64,000 bases of DNA from Moringa oleifera (lineage: Eukaryota > Streptophyta > Magnoliopsida > Brassicales > Moringaceae). Positions 46,060 to 56,619 of this stretch are shown one piece after another (position 1 is the stretch's first letter; each line of letters starts with the position of its first letter). Position numbers and translations under genes: made by a program. The stretch is taken from contig JAJFZO010000446.1 in assembly GCA_021397835.1 (NCBI GenBank), forward strand, positions 310,001 to 374,000. The letters are read 5' to 3'. Below the pieces are notes generated by a model that did not search any database, was not told the DNA's origin, and worked only from the letters and a program-made list of their open reading frames with translations.

Positions 46060-47239
46060 TATCTGATTTCTTAGGGAGGCTCTTGAGGGTTATTAACTAT
46101 GGAATAAACTATTTGGGGTAAGGGATTAGACTTCTTGTCTAATTCCTGAGTTGGTTCCTTCTAGCAAGGTATTTGGACAATTAGACCAATGATTTGGTCA
46201 CTGTGGGTCTTGGTAATGTTTCTAAGCACTTGGGTTGGATTTGTTGTTTGGACACAATCATCCTCTGTATTTTGACTATTGGGCTGTTCCTAGGCTAGAT
46301 CAGCTTCTAATATGGGATCTTGGGTATTTTGTCTGTGTGGGCTTTTATTATCTAAATGCCCTTTTGGCTGGCTATCCTGCAATTGGATTTGGACTGGATC
46401 GGTTCGTGATTTGGATTGTTGTTAATTTGAACTGATTGGTCTTGGGCTGGGCCATCTAGACCTATATGACCTTTTTGGCGTTTGGGTTTTTTGTAAGCAG
46501 TTTGAGACTCATGGGGAGAGTCCGTTGGTATGAGATCTGTCTATTGGCTTTGAGGACTAGGTTTTCTAATCCTGGTCTTCCTTTTGGGTAGTTCTATTGG
46601 CTTTTGGTAGAAAGGGTATTCTATGTCTTGTTGTTGTGCATAGGATTCGAACCATGTGAAGAATCCTATGTTCTGTTGTACTTCTTCTAGTTCTTTGTAA
46701 TATATTTTTCTGATTTGACTCCTTCTTTCTGTGGAGAAAATGGTCATAAATCATTCTCTTTTTTGCCTATTAGTTTCTGAGTTGAAGTCTGTTCTGAGAA
46801 AGTCTTTGTCTATTTGGAACTTTGGTTGTTTAGGTTTGAATTCCTTGTCTAATATTTTGTTAATTTTTTGAAGTAAGATGTCTTCCTGTCTTGAATAGTG
46901 AGGCTTTTCACTAAGTATTCTTCCTATCTTCCTAGGCTTAGGTAAATACCTAATACCAGAATAAGTATCTTACCTGTAAGGTTGATATTCTTGATCTAGG
47001 CTTTCTGTATCATAGTGATCTTCTAGATCTTCCCTATATCTTCTATGGTATTCCTGGCTATCATATTCTGTATAGTCGTAACTAGTACTAGGACAGTTAT
47101 CGTCTTCATAATTATCACAGTATTCTCTATTATTACATTCGTAATCATGATATTCGCAATCATGGCTAGTACTACAGTCATAAGTATTACTACAACATTC
47201 ATAACACTCGTAATCTTCCATTGGTATCCTGTTTACCAC
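46060..47239 (-). pseudogene. Pararetrovirus N-terminal ORF region, broken
   Basis: From an ATG at 47,239 an 89-codon frame is extremely rich in Asp, Glu, Tyr and Cys (ECYECCSN at the start). Further open pieces at 46,747-46,541 (FFTWFESYAQQQD, then a basic KRKTRIRK tail) and on to 46,060 seem to be one protein broken by shifts and stops. Acidic N-termini occur in caulimovirid coat proteins, but I see no CCHC zinc finger or 30K movement-protein motif. Function not assigned. Confidence 0.45.
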
Positions 47240-47429
47240 TTGTCTTATATCTCTTTCCCCTCCTTTTCAAGTTCTAGCAGAGCGAGAACGAGAAAACAGT
47301 TTCTTTATCAATTATTGACAGTCTGAATTTAATAATAATTCTATCCTAGCCTTAATCCTAGTGATCTCAACTCTAATCACTAGTCCTATGGGAAAGTCTT
47401 AACCTATTTTCCCCGATTAGCACATTTTC

Positions 47430-47715
47430 AGTCCCCGGATTGGATAACACATATTGCTCAGCCCGGATTGGGTAGCACTGGTTGCCTAGCCCTGATTGGG
47501 TAACGCTGGGTGCCTACACCGGATTGGATAGTGCTTAATGCCTCTGCCTTCTTGCCTTAACTTACCCTGCTGCCCCTCCTGGGTCTTACCTCGGGTTTAC
47601 CTTGGTTTTCTAGTCTTCGGCACACTATCTTTAAAACACTAGCAGTATAAGCGCACTACCTTTAAAACACCAGCAGTACTAAGCGTGTTATCTTTAAAAC
47701 ACCAGCAGTTTTCTC
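47430..47715 (-). repeat. Two tandem repeats in pararetrovirus leader
   Basis: A 28 bp unit (core CGGATTGGGTAGCACT, plus-strand reading) occurs four times at 47,437, 47,465, 47,493 and 47,521. Separately, a unit of about 31 bp with CTTTAAAACACCAGCAGT occurs three times at 47,629, 47,660 and 47,692. Both lie between the primer site and the first ORF. Confidence 0.85.
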
Positions 47716-47833
47716 AGTGTACTGACCAGTTATGGTCGGCTAAAACCTACTTCTAGGATTTCGTAATTATCCTTGAACTCACTAAAATCTTAGTTAAATA
47801 AAACTACTATGTCAATTCGTCGTGCCAGTCTTT

Positions 47834-47846
47834 GGCTCTGATACCA
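47834..47846 (-). promoter_or_regulatory. tRNA-Met primer-binding site
   Basis: The minus strand reads TGGTATCAGAGCC, the standard caulimovirid primer-binding site complementary to the 3' end of initiator tRNA-Met. It fixes the element's orientation and genome start. Confidence 0.92.
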
Positions 47847-47952
47847 TTTCGGGGTCCCTTTACCACTATAGTTGGTAAGGATGGGTCGGATCTACTAGAC
47901 TGGCGGTATACGGGGCTACTTAGACGAATTATGGAAGATAAACAGAAAATTG

Positions 47953-48117
47953 AACTAATAGAACAAATATCAAATACTGAAATTTATTAAAACAAAGTGT
48001 AATACAAAGTAAAACACGATATTGCAAACTTTTAAAAATGAAACACAAACATAAACAGAAACATAAAGTAAATCTTACAATACTGCTGCCAGGAATAGTC
48101 TTCTAATCTATAATACA
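47953..48117 (-). repeat. Pararetrovirus terminal repeat, 5' copy
   Basis: Partner of 41,738-41,902 in direct orientation. On the minus strand it starts TGTATTATAG. It lies 107 nt before the primer-binding site, so the repeat stops well short of where an LTR would end in an LTR retrotransposon. Confidence 0.92.
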
Positions 48118-49050
48118 AGATGGTTCAAATTGTCTTGTATTTGACCACAAGTAGGAAAATTTTTGCATAATCAATCCCTTTCACTTGGGTGAAGCCTTTG
48201 GCCATCAGGCTTGCCTTGAATTTCTTAGATGTAACTTTTGTATGACCATCTTTGAGCTTGAATACCTATTTGTAATCCACCACCCTTAGATTTAAAGGTT
48301 TTTAAACCAACTTCCATATCTTGTTAGCATAAAGAGAGCTCTTTCCTCTAACATTACCTTAAACTAATTTGCTGCTTGATGTCCATACATAGCTCATTGT
48401 GTTTTTTAGCTTCATACTCTCCATCTGGTCTGCTGTGTGGAGAACATAGGCTATCAACTTTCCTTCAACTTAACTAGAACTACGATCTTCATGTAGATAT
48501 CTTATAGGTGGTGTGATACTCTTCTAAACCTATCACTTGCTAATTGGTAAATCTTTAAATGTTTTACATCATTAAAAAATGCTCATTTTCATCATTTAAA
48601 CTAGGCTGTCTTTGTTGACTAGATGAGGCTGTTATGTTATGTTATATTTCTAGGGATGAATGAGCTGATCTTCTAAGCTTAAATTGATCTAGATCAACAA
48701 GTTCATTAACTTTAGAAGTTCTCTCTGCAGCTGGTTTATTTTACTTTTCTTTTCCTTGGCTTGCATATGGCAGGGATGTCTCATCCACAGTTTTATTATT
48801 TAAACCATGTTTTACACAGAGCCTATTACCTTTTAATCCCTTCAAGATAGGCAAGAAAAATATCTTTAATTGTCCTAGAATCAAGTATGCCCTCCTTTTG
48901 GTGTGCATAGGCTGCACATCCAAAAACTCTCAAGTGATATTGGCTCGTAGGTGTCCCTGACCACCTCTCTTCAAGTGTTTTAAGATCAATAACCCTTGAA
49001 GGACACCAATTGATCAAACAAACACCAGTTGTATCTGCCTCTCCCTACTT
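48118..49050 (-). pseudogene. Ty1/copia fragment: integrase C-terminus and RT N-terminus
   Basis: On the minus strand the piece begins with the integrase end near 49,020-48,820 (PTSQYHLRVFGCAAYAHQK, then a LDSRTIKDIFLAYLEGIK block, the usual copia LrvFGC..yah signature) and proceeds through a low-complexity linker to the RT start near 48,290-48,125 (a KARLMAKGFTQ-like text, then GIDYAKIF). The fragment stops at the pararetrovirus edge at 48,117, and its continuation was not found on the other side of the virus. Confidence 0.75.
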
Positions 49051-50389
49051 AAGATTTTAATTTGATATACTCAAGTAATTGAAAAAATAATGCAACTCAA
49101 TAACTAAGCTTCTACTAATTGAGAGCCCATAACTAAAGTTAAAATACTAAGAGCTTTACACTGTTTACTCTTCCATGTTTTAGTTTTAGAATTTCTTTCG
49201 ACTAGTAAGGGACTTATTATGACATTATTAGACCCAGTGTCTAAATCAAAGCAAGCATTTACACCATTTAAGGTCCAATTTTCTAGTTTAGCAACTCTTT
49301 GACATAATATCATAGCTAAATTTGCCTTCAATATTTTTCCCAGAGTGAGCCCTATGACACCATTTGGGCCTGCCTTTAAACATATTACTACTAGTGACAG
49401 CTTGAACATATCAAGATGCAATCTCAAACAAAGGATCTCTAGTTACTAAGCACTATTCAGAACTCGAAGATTAAGCAACATAACTAGATATGGTTCCTTT
49501 AGGTTATTGCACTAAATTTCTCCTTAATAGAAAGCTCTTAATAAGATGAGAATGTCTTTGCAGAAGCTCTTTGGAGAAAACTAGAATCTTTAGCCATGTC
49601 AAGCTATTAAGAAGTCGTTACAAACCAATCAAAACTCCTATTTTTACCATCAACTTCTGGGATATTGAATCTTTCAATGGAGATCTTCTTGCTTTTGGTC
49701 AAGTCTATCTCCATCAAGTGGTAGGCTTCCTCTCTAATTTGTTGTCAAGTTCATGAAAAAGAAAACATAAAGCATATTTAGCTGATCCATTCCTCAAACT
49801 ATGCTCAGTATTAAATGATTCATTAGTTAAATGTGACCTTAAAATATGGTGATCCACATGATTGTCAAGACTTCTAGGTGTAGTTAAATCATTCTCCAAG
49901 AAGTAATAGCCTACTAATAGAAAATCATTGTCAGGTATCCATTTACAATTTTCATCATTTCGGGTCTTCGTGTCCCTTGATTGGAAAGAATAACGAGTTT
50001 GATGAAGAAATTTCCATTTAGTTTCTTTTTTTTTTTTTTTATAATGTGGCATTCTTCAAAATAAAATTTTGTCATGCTCACTCTAAAGCAAAAAGTCATT
50101 GTCTTTCATTAGGTCATCCAAAGGGGATTATAGAAAGTGAGACAAGGTTTAGAAACATCTTATCAAGCCAGCTCTTATATTGGCTTGCAAGATGTTTTTG
50201 GTTGATGTGACCTAAGTAAAGTCCAACTGGCAGCTTCATTAATACACGTGAAGTCTGTTGATTGGTTCTGCAACTTATTAAGTCCAGCTAGGCTAACTAC
50301 ATCTGAGCAAAGGAACAATGCTTTAATTTTTTTTTTGTAACTTTGCTGGATCACTTTCAACGATATTCTCTACCTTGGTTTTGTAACAT
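49051..50389. other. Unassigned DNA left of the inverted repeat
   Basis: No convincing gene. A minus-strand open stretch of 107 codons (49,427-49,104) has no recognised motif. The region may be decayed copia or other retroelement DNA. Confidence 0.35.
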
Positions 50390-50488
50390 TTTTCACTTTG
50401 ATTTACCCAAAGTGGTATTAATGCAGACTTTATCACATCATAAACAAAATCATCATCCCATACCTATCCTTAGCAGCTCCTTGCATCT

Positions 50489-51070
50489 CTACAACTTTCC
50501 AAAAGAAATAGTCTTTGTGGCCATATTTGAAGGGTTATCTTTAGTTCCAATATTTTCCAGTTTGAGGTAATCATTCTTTACCTTCATCCTTGTGAAATAG
50601 TACATAATATTAAGGTGTTTAGTACACTTATGGCGAACTAGATTCTTGCACAAGTGTATTGCTGACTGGCTATCTGAAAAAAAGATCATATTTAAGTTAG
50701 ATAATCCTAATTCCTTTATCAATCTAAGCAACCTCTTTTAAACCCTCAGTCATTGCTACATATTTTACTTCTATGCTAAACAAGGCTATAGTTGGTTGAA
50801 GTAAAGCCTTTCAACTCACACAATAACCTTCATAAATGAACATATGCAGATAATGATCTTCTTTTGTCTTTCTCACCAGAAAATCAAAATCTACATGTCC
50901 TATTAACCTTGCTGCATAAGACTTCTTTTTTCTTAGATCAATCAATGATTCTTGGTCCCATTTAGGTATCTTAGAAGCTACTTCACGACTTCTAGTGCTC
51001 TTTCTTAGGATTAGCCATGTATCTACTAAGCAAGCTAATTGCATAGCGAAAATGAGGCATGCTGTAGATC
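50489..51070 (-). pseudogene. Ty1/copia RT-end and RNase H fragment (left arm)
   Basis: The minus strand reads SLLSRYMANPKKEH near 51,030, RLIGHVDFDFL near 50,880, and MIFFSDSQSAIHLCKN near 50,650, followed by HKCTKHLNI. These are the copia RT tail, the first RNase H Asp block and the DSQSAI block, in order. Stops break the frame. It is the counterpart of 59,475-60,060. Confidence 0.85.
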
Positions 51071-51114
51071 ATGACTTACATCACTCAGCCTACGGCAGTA
51101 GAGGATGGAATAAA

Positions 51115-53500
51115 CTTAAAAGTCTTTACATGACTAAAAATTCAACTAATAGAATCTACCTCAAGATAAGATTTTTTTTTTTGTTACAAGATAGATAAAA
51201 ATAAATGCCTTGATCAGAACTTGGATGAATTCTTCAAGATTATAATCGATCTTAAAAATGTGATCTATCTTGAAAATGTGAGTGGGCAGTTCAGTGACAA
51301 AGATGAAGCAGTTATCTTGCTCAACTCAATACCACTAGCTTCCACCAGTTAAGGGATATAATTAAGTACAACAAAGAGACTTTATCCATCAAGGGTTAGA
51401 GCTTGTAATCAGGTCTTAAAATCAAGAAATGAAGAGGAACAACAAGGTTTGGATCTTTATTAAAGGAAGCTTTATGTGCCAAAGGAACAATTAAAAAAAA
51501 GAAGGCAATCTTCCAGCAAGATTTTTACCAAAGACTAGTCCAAAAGCCCTATAAGGTCTCAATCAAAAGGGCTTGTGAAGAAATATTTCTTTTTTGGAAA
51601 CCTGGCCATATTAAGATGTTTTGTAGAGATTTTAACAGAAAGCAAGATGAGCAACCCGCTAAAGAGGCAGATGCAGCCATAGCTACAGATTCTCTCAAAA
51701 AAGAAGGTGATGTGATAGTAATGATAGAATCCAAAGTCTTAAATGAATCGATTCTTGACTCAGCTGGCACCTATCACATGTATCCCAAGGCTAAATGGTT
51801 TCAAGACTATAAGGAGGTAAAAAGAGGATGGATTATCATAGGGAATGATCAATCCTATGAAGTTAAAGGCATTAGAACTATAACTTTTAAGCTAAAAGAT
51901 AGAACAATTAAGATCTTAAAGGAAGTGAGGCATGTGCCTTAACTAAGAAGGAACTTGATTTCCTTGGGCACTTTGGATGGTGAAGGATACTCCTTCAAGA
52001 CTAAGAAAGGTACTCATAAAGTCTTGAAAGGTTGCTTGGTGATCCTAAAAGGAATTAAAGAGAATGGCCTGTACATTCTTAAAGGTAAGGTTATGACAGG
52101 AGAGCAGTAATGGCTGTTGAAGAAGAACTTGGTGCTACTCAACTGTGACATAGAAGGTTTGGGCATTGTGGTGAGAAAGGGCTTCAAATCTTCAGTAGTT
52201 AAAGACTACTGAAGATTATGTGCAGTCGGATTTATAAGGGCCAGAGGCAACTCCAACCCATGGTGGATGCAAGTACTTCCTCTCTATTGCTAATGACTTT
52301 TTGAGAATGATATGGCTGTATATGTTAAAAACAAAAGATGAATGCTTTGAAAGGTTTAAAGAATGGAATGTGTTGATGGAGAACCAAATTGGAAAAAAGT
52401 ATAAAGCCATGAGAACTAGTAATGGTTTGCAGTTTCACAGCTCATCTTTTGATACTTATTGCAAGAAGCAAGGGATTTTGAGGCATAAGACAGTAAGGAA
52501 ACTCCAGAACATAATGGAGTTACTCAAAGGATGAATAAAACCATCATGGAAAGGTGAGGCATATACTATTCACCTCTGGCCTTGGCAAGGCTTTTTGGAG
52601 CAAAAGTAACCATCACAGAATTAGCTATAAGATCTATATAAAAAAGGGAGGAGCCTATAAGAGTTTAATTAGCAGAGATGTCACATCCTAGGAGACTTCT
52701 CTGCCATATGCTCAATAAAGAGGTCCTGCCATTGGTAATGAGAATCTAAAAGGATTAAAGGAATGCAGGGGAGTCATTAAGGTTAAGATAGAATCAAAAA
52801 GATCTCAAGCCTTTACTAGACAAGCTTCTGAATCATCTGGTTCAAGCTCATAAAGAGAGCAGCAGTAAACTACCCTTGTAAATGATAATCAATAAAAGTT
52901 GTAGTGTAGGGATAACCGTAAAAAATTACTCAATATAGTTTGCTTGAGATAGGGACAAGAGAATTATTCAGCCACCAAGAAAATGTGAATGAAGAGTTTG
53001 ATATGAAGGACCTAAGGCAAGCCAAAAGAATCTTGGGGATGGAAATTGAGAGAGATAGAACTAAGAGAAGGCTGAAGCTCTCCTAAGAAAACTATCTATA
53101 AAAGTGGCTGAAAAATTCTCTATGCATTAAGCAAAACCTGTCACCACCCCCTAGGGAAAGCACTTCAAAGTGTCTACCTATAGTTGCCCAAATTTAAAAG
53201 AAGAAAAAAGGGAAATGAATAGTACATCCTACTCAAATATAATAGGGTCACTCATGTATGCTTAATCTGCAGGAGGGCTTGATTTATCCTATGTAATTAG
53301 CCTTCTTAGCAAGTATATGGCCAATCTATGTAAGAATACTGATAAGCAATGAGAAAATGAGGTCACTCTAAACCTTTATTTTCATGCTTGATAGGTGCCA
53401 CATTAGTTGGAAGGTATAACTTCAATAAATAGTAGCTCTCTCCACTATAGAGGCTGAGTATATAGCCATGACCAAAAGGTTCAAAATGTACAGGGAAATG
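51115..53500 (+). pseudogene. Ty1/copia gag-pol fragment (left arm)
   Basis: Blocks run in copia order. Gag starts near 51,115 (LKSLYMTKNSTNRIYLK, then ILLN-type text). A zinc knuckle lies near 51,590 and has lost its Cys residues (FFWKPGHIKMF). The protease block ILDSAGTYHMYPKAKW lies at about 51,750, with a readable 108-codon frame 51,616-51,942. A GAG-pre-integrase stretch follows (to about 52,200). The integrase core piece at 52,301-52,534 reads KDECFERFKEW and KAMRTSNGLQFHSSSFD; the catalytic Asp of TDNG is lost to Ser. Then RT-end pieces NEEFDMKDLRQAKRILGMEI near 53,000, SLLSKYMANL near 53,300, and RNase H ALSTIEAEYIAMTK near 53,450. The RT core with YVDD is absent. Confidence 0.85.
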
Positions 53501-56210
53501 ATTCATGGCATGCTCTCTCTTACTCCCTCTCTCGAGTCATAAGAAGATTGTAGAAAATGAAGGCCATTGAATCAAAGTGTTTAGTACTTCTAATAGAATC
53601 CATTACTTCCTCCCTTAACTCTTGAACATATTCCAAAAGTGCACTTATAATTTGACCATTGGGGATTAATTATAAAGGGAAAAGGATTCACGCTGTGATC
53701 TCTTTGCTCCCTCTCTCTAGTCATGAGAAAATTTTAAAAGATGAAGGCCATTAGATTAAAGTGTTTAGTACTTCGTCGAGAATTTCAAAATTCTATCATT
53801 AAAATGCATTAAAAGGCAACTTGTTTTAATAGTGATGGTGAGTGAGTAATTAGGGGTTATGTCAGCGAAAGCATAATCTATTGCTTAAGGGATTGCTCTT
53901 TCACACATGGTTCTTCGCTCTAGAACACATTCAAGATAAGCACACTTAAAATTTGACCATTGAGGTATGACTCTAAAGGGAAACAGATTCACGATGTGCT
54001 TCTTCTTGCTTTTTTTTTTTTTTTTAGCTATGAAAAGATTATAGAAAATGAAGGCCATTGGATCAAAATGTTTAGCACTTCTCAGAGAATTCATTGCTTC
54101 CTACTCTAATTATAGAACATATTCTACAAGTGCACTTAAGATTTGATTATTGGGACTTAGCCATAAATGGATAAGGATTCACAGTGTGCTATCTTTAACT
54201 GTGAGTAGATTATAGAAAATGAAAGCCATTGGATCAAAATGTTTAGCACTTCTCAGAGAATCTATTACTTCCTTCTTTAACTCTAGAACACATTCTAAAA
54301 ACGCACTTAAACTTTAATTGTTAGGACTTAGCTACAAAGAAGAAAGGATTTGTTGTGTGCTTTCTCTTTCTCCCTCTTTTTGGTCGCAGGAAGATTGTAA
54401 AAATTGAAGGTCATTAGATCAAAGTTATTAGCACTTCTCTGAAAGAGTCAACATTCCATCACTAAGATGCACTAAAAAGCACGTTGTTTCAGTAGAGATG
54501 ATGAGCAAGTAATTGGGGGTCCTTTTAGTTAAAGTAGAATCCGTTGCTAGAGGAATTCCTCCCTTCCCTCATGGGGCACCTCATTCTAAAAAATATTTTA
54601 GATAGGTGCATATAAACTTTGATCTTTGGGAAGCAGCTCTAAAGGAAAATGAATTCATGGCATTCTCTCTCTTGTTCCCTCTCTCTAGTCGTGAGACGAT
54701 TATAGAAAATGAAGGCCTTTAAATCAAAATGTTTAGCAGTTCTCATAGAATCCATTGCTTCCTCCTTTGACTTTAGAGACATATTTCATAAGCATATTTA
54801 AAATTTAACCATTGAAACTTAACTATAAAGAAAAATGGATTCATGACATGCTCTTTCTTGCTTTATTCTCTAGCAGGAAGAAGAATTTCGAAAATGAAAG
54901 CCAATGGATTAAAATGTTTAAAAATTCATCAAAATTTTAAGATTCCATCACAGAGATGCATAAAAGGCACCCTATTTTAAGTAGTTATGGTGAGTGAATA
55001 ATTGGGGGTTCTATTAGTGAAAAGAGAATCTATTACTTAAGAAATTCCTCACTGCACTCATGGCCCCTTATTCTAGAACACGTTCCAGATAAACAAACTT
55101 AAAATGTGACCATAGTGACATGACTCTAAAGGAAAAAGGATTTACGATGTGCTATTTCTTGCTCATTCTCTCTGTCTATGAAAAATTGCAGAAAATGAAG
55201 GCCATTGGACAAAAGTTATTGGCACTTCTCCTAGAATTTCAAGATTTCATCACCAAGATGTATTGTAAGGCAGCTCATTTTAGTAGTGATGTTAAGTAAG
55301 TAATTGGGGATTCTATTAGTGAAAGTAAAATCCGTTGCTTAAGGATTTCCTCCACTGACTCATAACCCTTCACTCTAGAACATAAAACACATTATAGATA
55401 AGTGTACTCAAAATTTGACCATTGGGATGCGACTATAAAAAAGGAAATAGATTCAAAGCATGTTCTTTCTTGCTCCCTTTCTCTAGTCTTGAGAAGATTT
55501 TTGAAAATGAAAGCCACTAGATTAAATTTTTTTACTTTTTTTTGAAAATATGAAGATTCCATCACTAAGATGCACTGAACAACACTTTGTTTTAGTTGAT
55601 AATGAGTGACAAATTGGGCTTTTATTAGTGAAAGCAAAATCCATTGCTTAATGAATTCCTTGCTTGACTTATGGCCACTCACTCTAAAACACATTCTAGA
55701 TAAGTACGCTTAAAATTTGATCATTAGGATGCAACTCTAAAGCGAAACAGATTCATGGCATGGTCTCTCATGCTCCCTCACTCTAACCATAGTAAATTAT
55801 AAAAAATGAAGGCCATTGGATTAATGTTTTTAGCACCTCTAGGGGAAATTCTAGATTCCATCACCCAGATGCATTATAAAGCACATTGTTTTGGTGGTGA
55901 TGGTTAGTGAATAATTTAGGGCTCTATTAATGAAAGTCGAATTTGTTGCTTAAGGAATTCCTCCCCTCACCATGGCCCTTCAGTGCAGAAAAAAGTCAAG
56001 ATAAGCACACTTAAATTTAATCATTTGGATGCCGCACTATAGGGAAACAAATTCACGGCATGCTCCTTGCTTCCCCTCTTTGGCTGCAAGAAGATTGTCC
56101 AAAATGAAGCCATTAGATCAAAGTGTTTAGCACTACTTAAAGAATTCATTACTTCTTCCCCTAACTCTAAAACACATTTTAAAAGTGCACTTAAAATTCG
56201 TGGCTAATAA
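53501..56210. repeat. Tandem array with two unit lengths (about 300 and 180 bp)
   Basis: The core GAAAATGAAGGCCATTGGATCAAAG, or close variants, occurs at about 53,553, 53,738, 54,040, 54,216, 54,401, 54,702, 54,890, 55,192, 55,502, 55,805 and 56,099. Spacings are 185, 302, 176, 185, 301, 188, 302, 310, 303 and 294. The long unit has an extra block of about 120 bp (CCATCACTAAGATGCACT to GTTGCTTAAGGAATTCCTC). Common parts include CACATTCTAGATAAG, CACTTAAAATTTGACCATT and TTCACGGCATGCTCTCTCTTGCTCCCTCTCTCTAG. Units are diverged. No protein or transposon motif seen. Confidence 0.92.
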
Positions 56211-56619
56211 CAAGCCATGTGGATCCTTCATTAAACAGCATGGAGAGCTATAATTTGTTCTATGTCTAACTCTACAAATGGTCTTTAACAACATGAAAAA
56301 AAACTAAAAAGCAATAAAGGTAGGATATTTTGGCTTCTAGATTGTAGCACTTACTACTTGAAGGATCAATTCCAACAAAATCTGTCCTACACTAGTCAGC
56401 AGCCAGGTGTAAATCAAAGTCAATCCTTTATTTTTTTCTCTCAATCAATGCCAATGCTCAAAATCTTTAAGTACTTGAGTAATTTTGAAAGCGGGACACA
56501 TTTTGTGGTCCTATGGATCCTATCTACTAGGTTGTCCTTAGTTGAGATTTTTTTTAGCTTTATGCAGTCTTGTTCTACTTTTTCTCGATAAGGTAAAACT
56601 TAACATCAAGATGCTTAGT

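Larger units (their letters stand above)
41738..48117 (-). mobile_element. Endogenous pararetrovirus (Caulimoviridae-like), one integrated copy
   Basis: Read on the minus strand: a 165 bp terminal repeat (48,117-47,953), a tRNA-Met primer-binding site (47,846-47,834), a leader with tandem repeats, an acidic first ORF, a protease-RT-RNase H polyprotein, a second ORF whose ATG overlaps the polyprotein stop as ATGA, a purine-rich tract, a repeat-bearing promoter-like region, and the second terminal repeat (41,902-41,738). No integrase is visible, as expected for this family. I could not find movement-protein or coat-protein motifs upstream of the protease, so the copy may be deleted there, or those proteins are too diverged to see. 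Genus not assigned. Several stops and shifts make it defective. Confidence 0.85.
50390..53500 (+). repeat. Left arm of large inverted repeat (copia-derived)
   Basis: The arm reads from left to right: minus-strand copia RT-end/RNase H (50,489-51,070), an abrupt junction, then plus-strand copia gag, protease, integrase and RT/RNase H pieces (51,115-53,500). The right arm (56,211-60,205), read in reverse, shows the same blocks in the same order and the same junction. Compared with the right arm it lacks about 0.75 kb of RT (the counterpart of 57,345-58,090) and the RNase H end, but keeps about 0.38 kb (51,925-52,308) that the right arm has lost. Confidence 0.85.

Noticed and set aside
47045..47326. 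Plus-strand 93-codon frame rich in Ile/Thr/Val
   Set aside because: It is the antisense of the acidic Cys/Tyr-rich viral ORF and has no motif.
41738..48117. Reading the 165 bp repeats as LTRs of a Ty3-type retrotransposon
   Set aside because: The primer site lies 107 nt beyond the repeat, no integrase is present, and the RT/RNase H plus ATGA-linked downstream ORF fit a pararetrovirus better.
49104..49427. Minus-strand 107-codon frame upstream of the copia integrase fragment
   Set aside because: No copia GAG-pre-integrase or protease signature can be seen; left as unassigned.
53501..56210. Regularly spaced repeats considered as a CRISPR-like array
   Set aside because: Units are 180-300 bp, diverged and continuous, without short direct repeats and unique spacers; the window is plant nuclear DNA.
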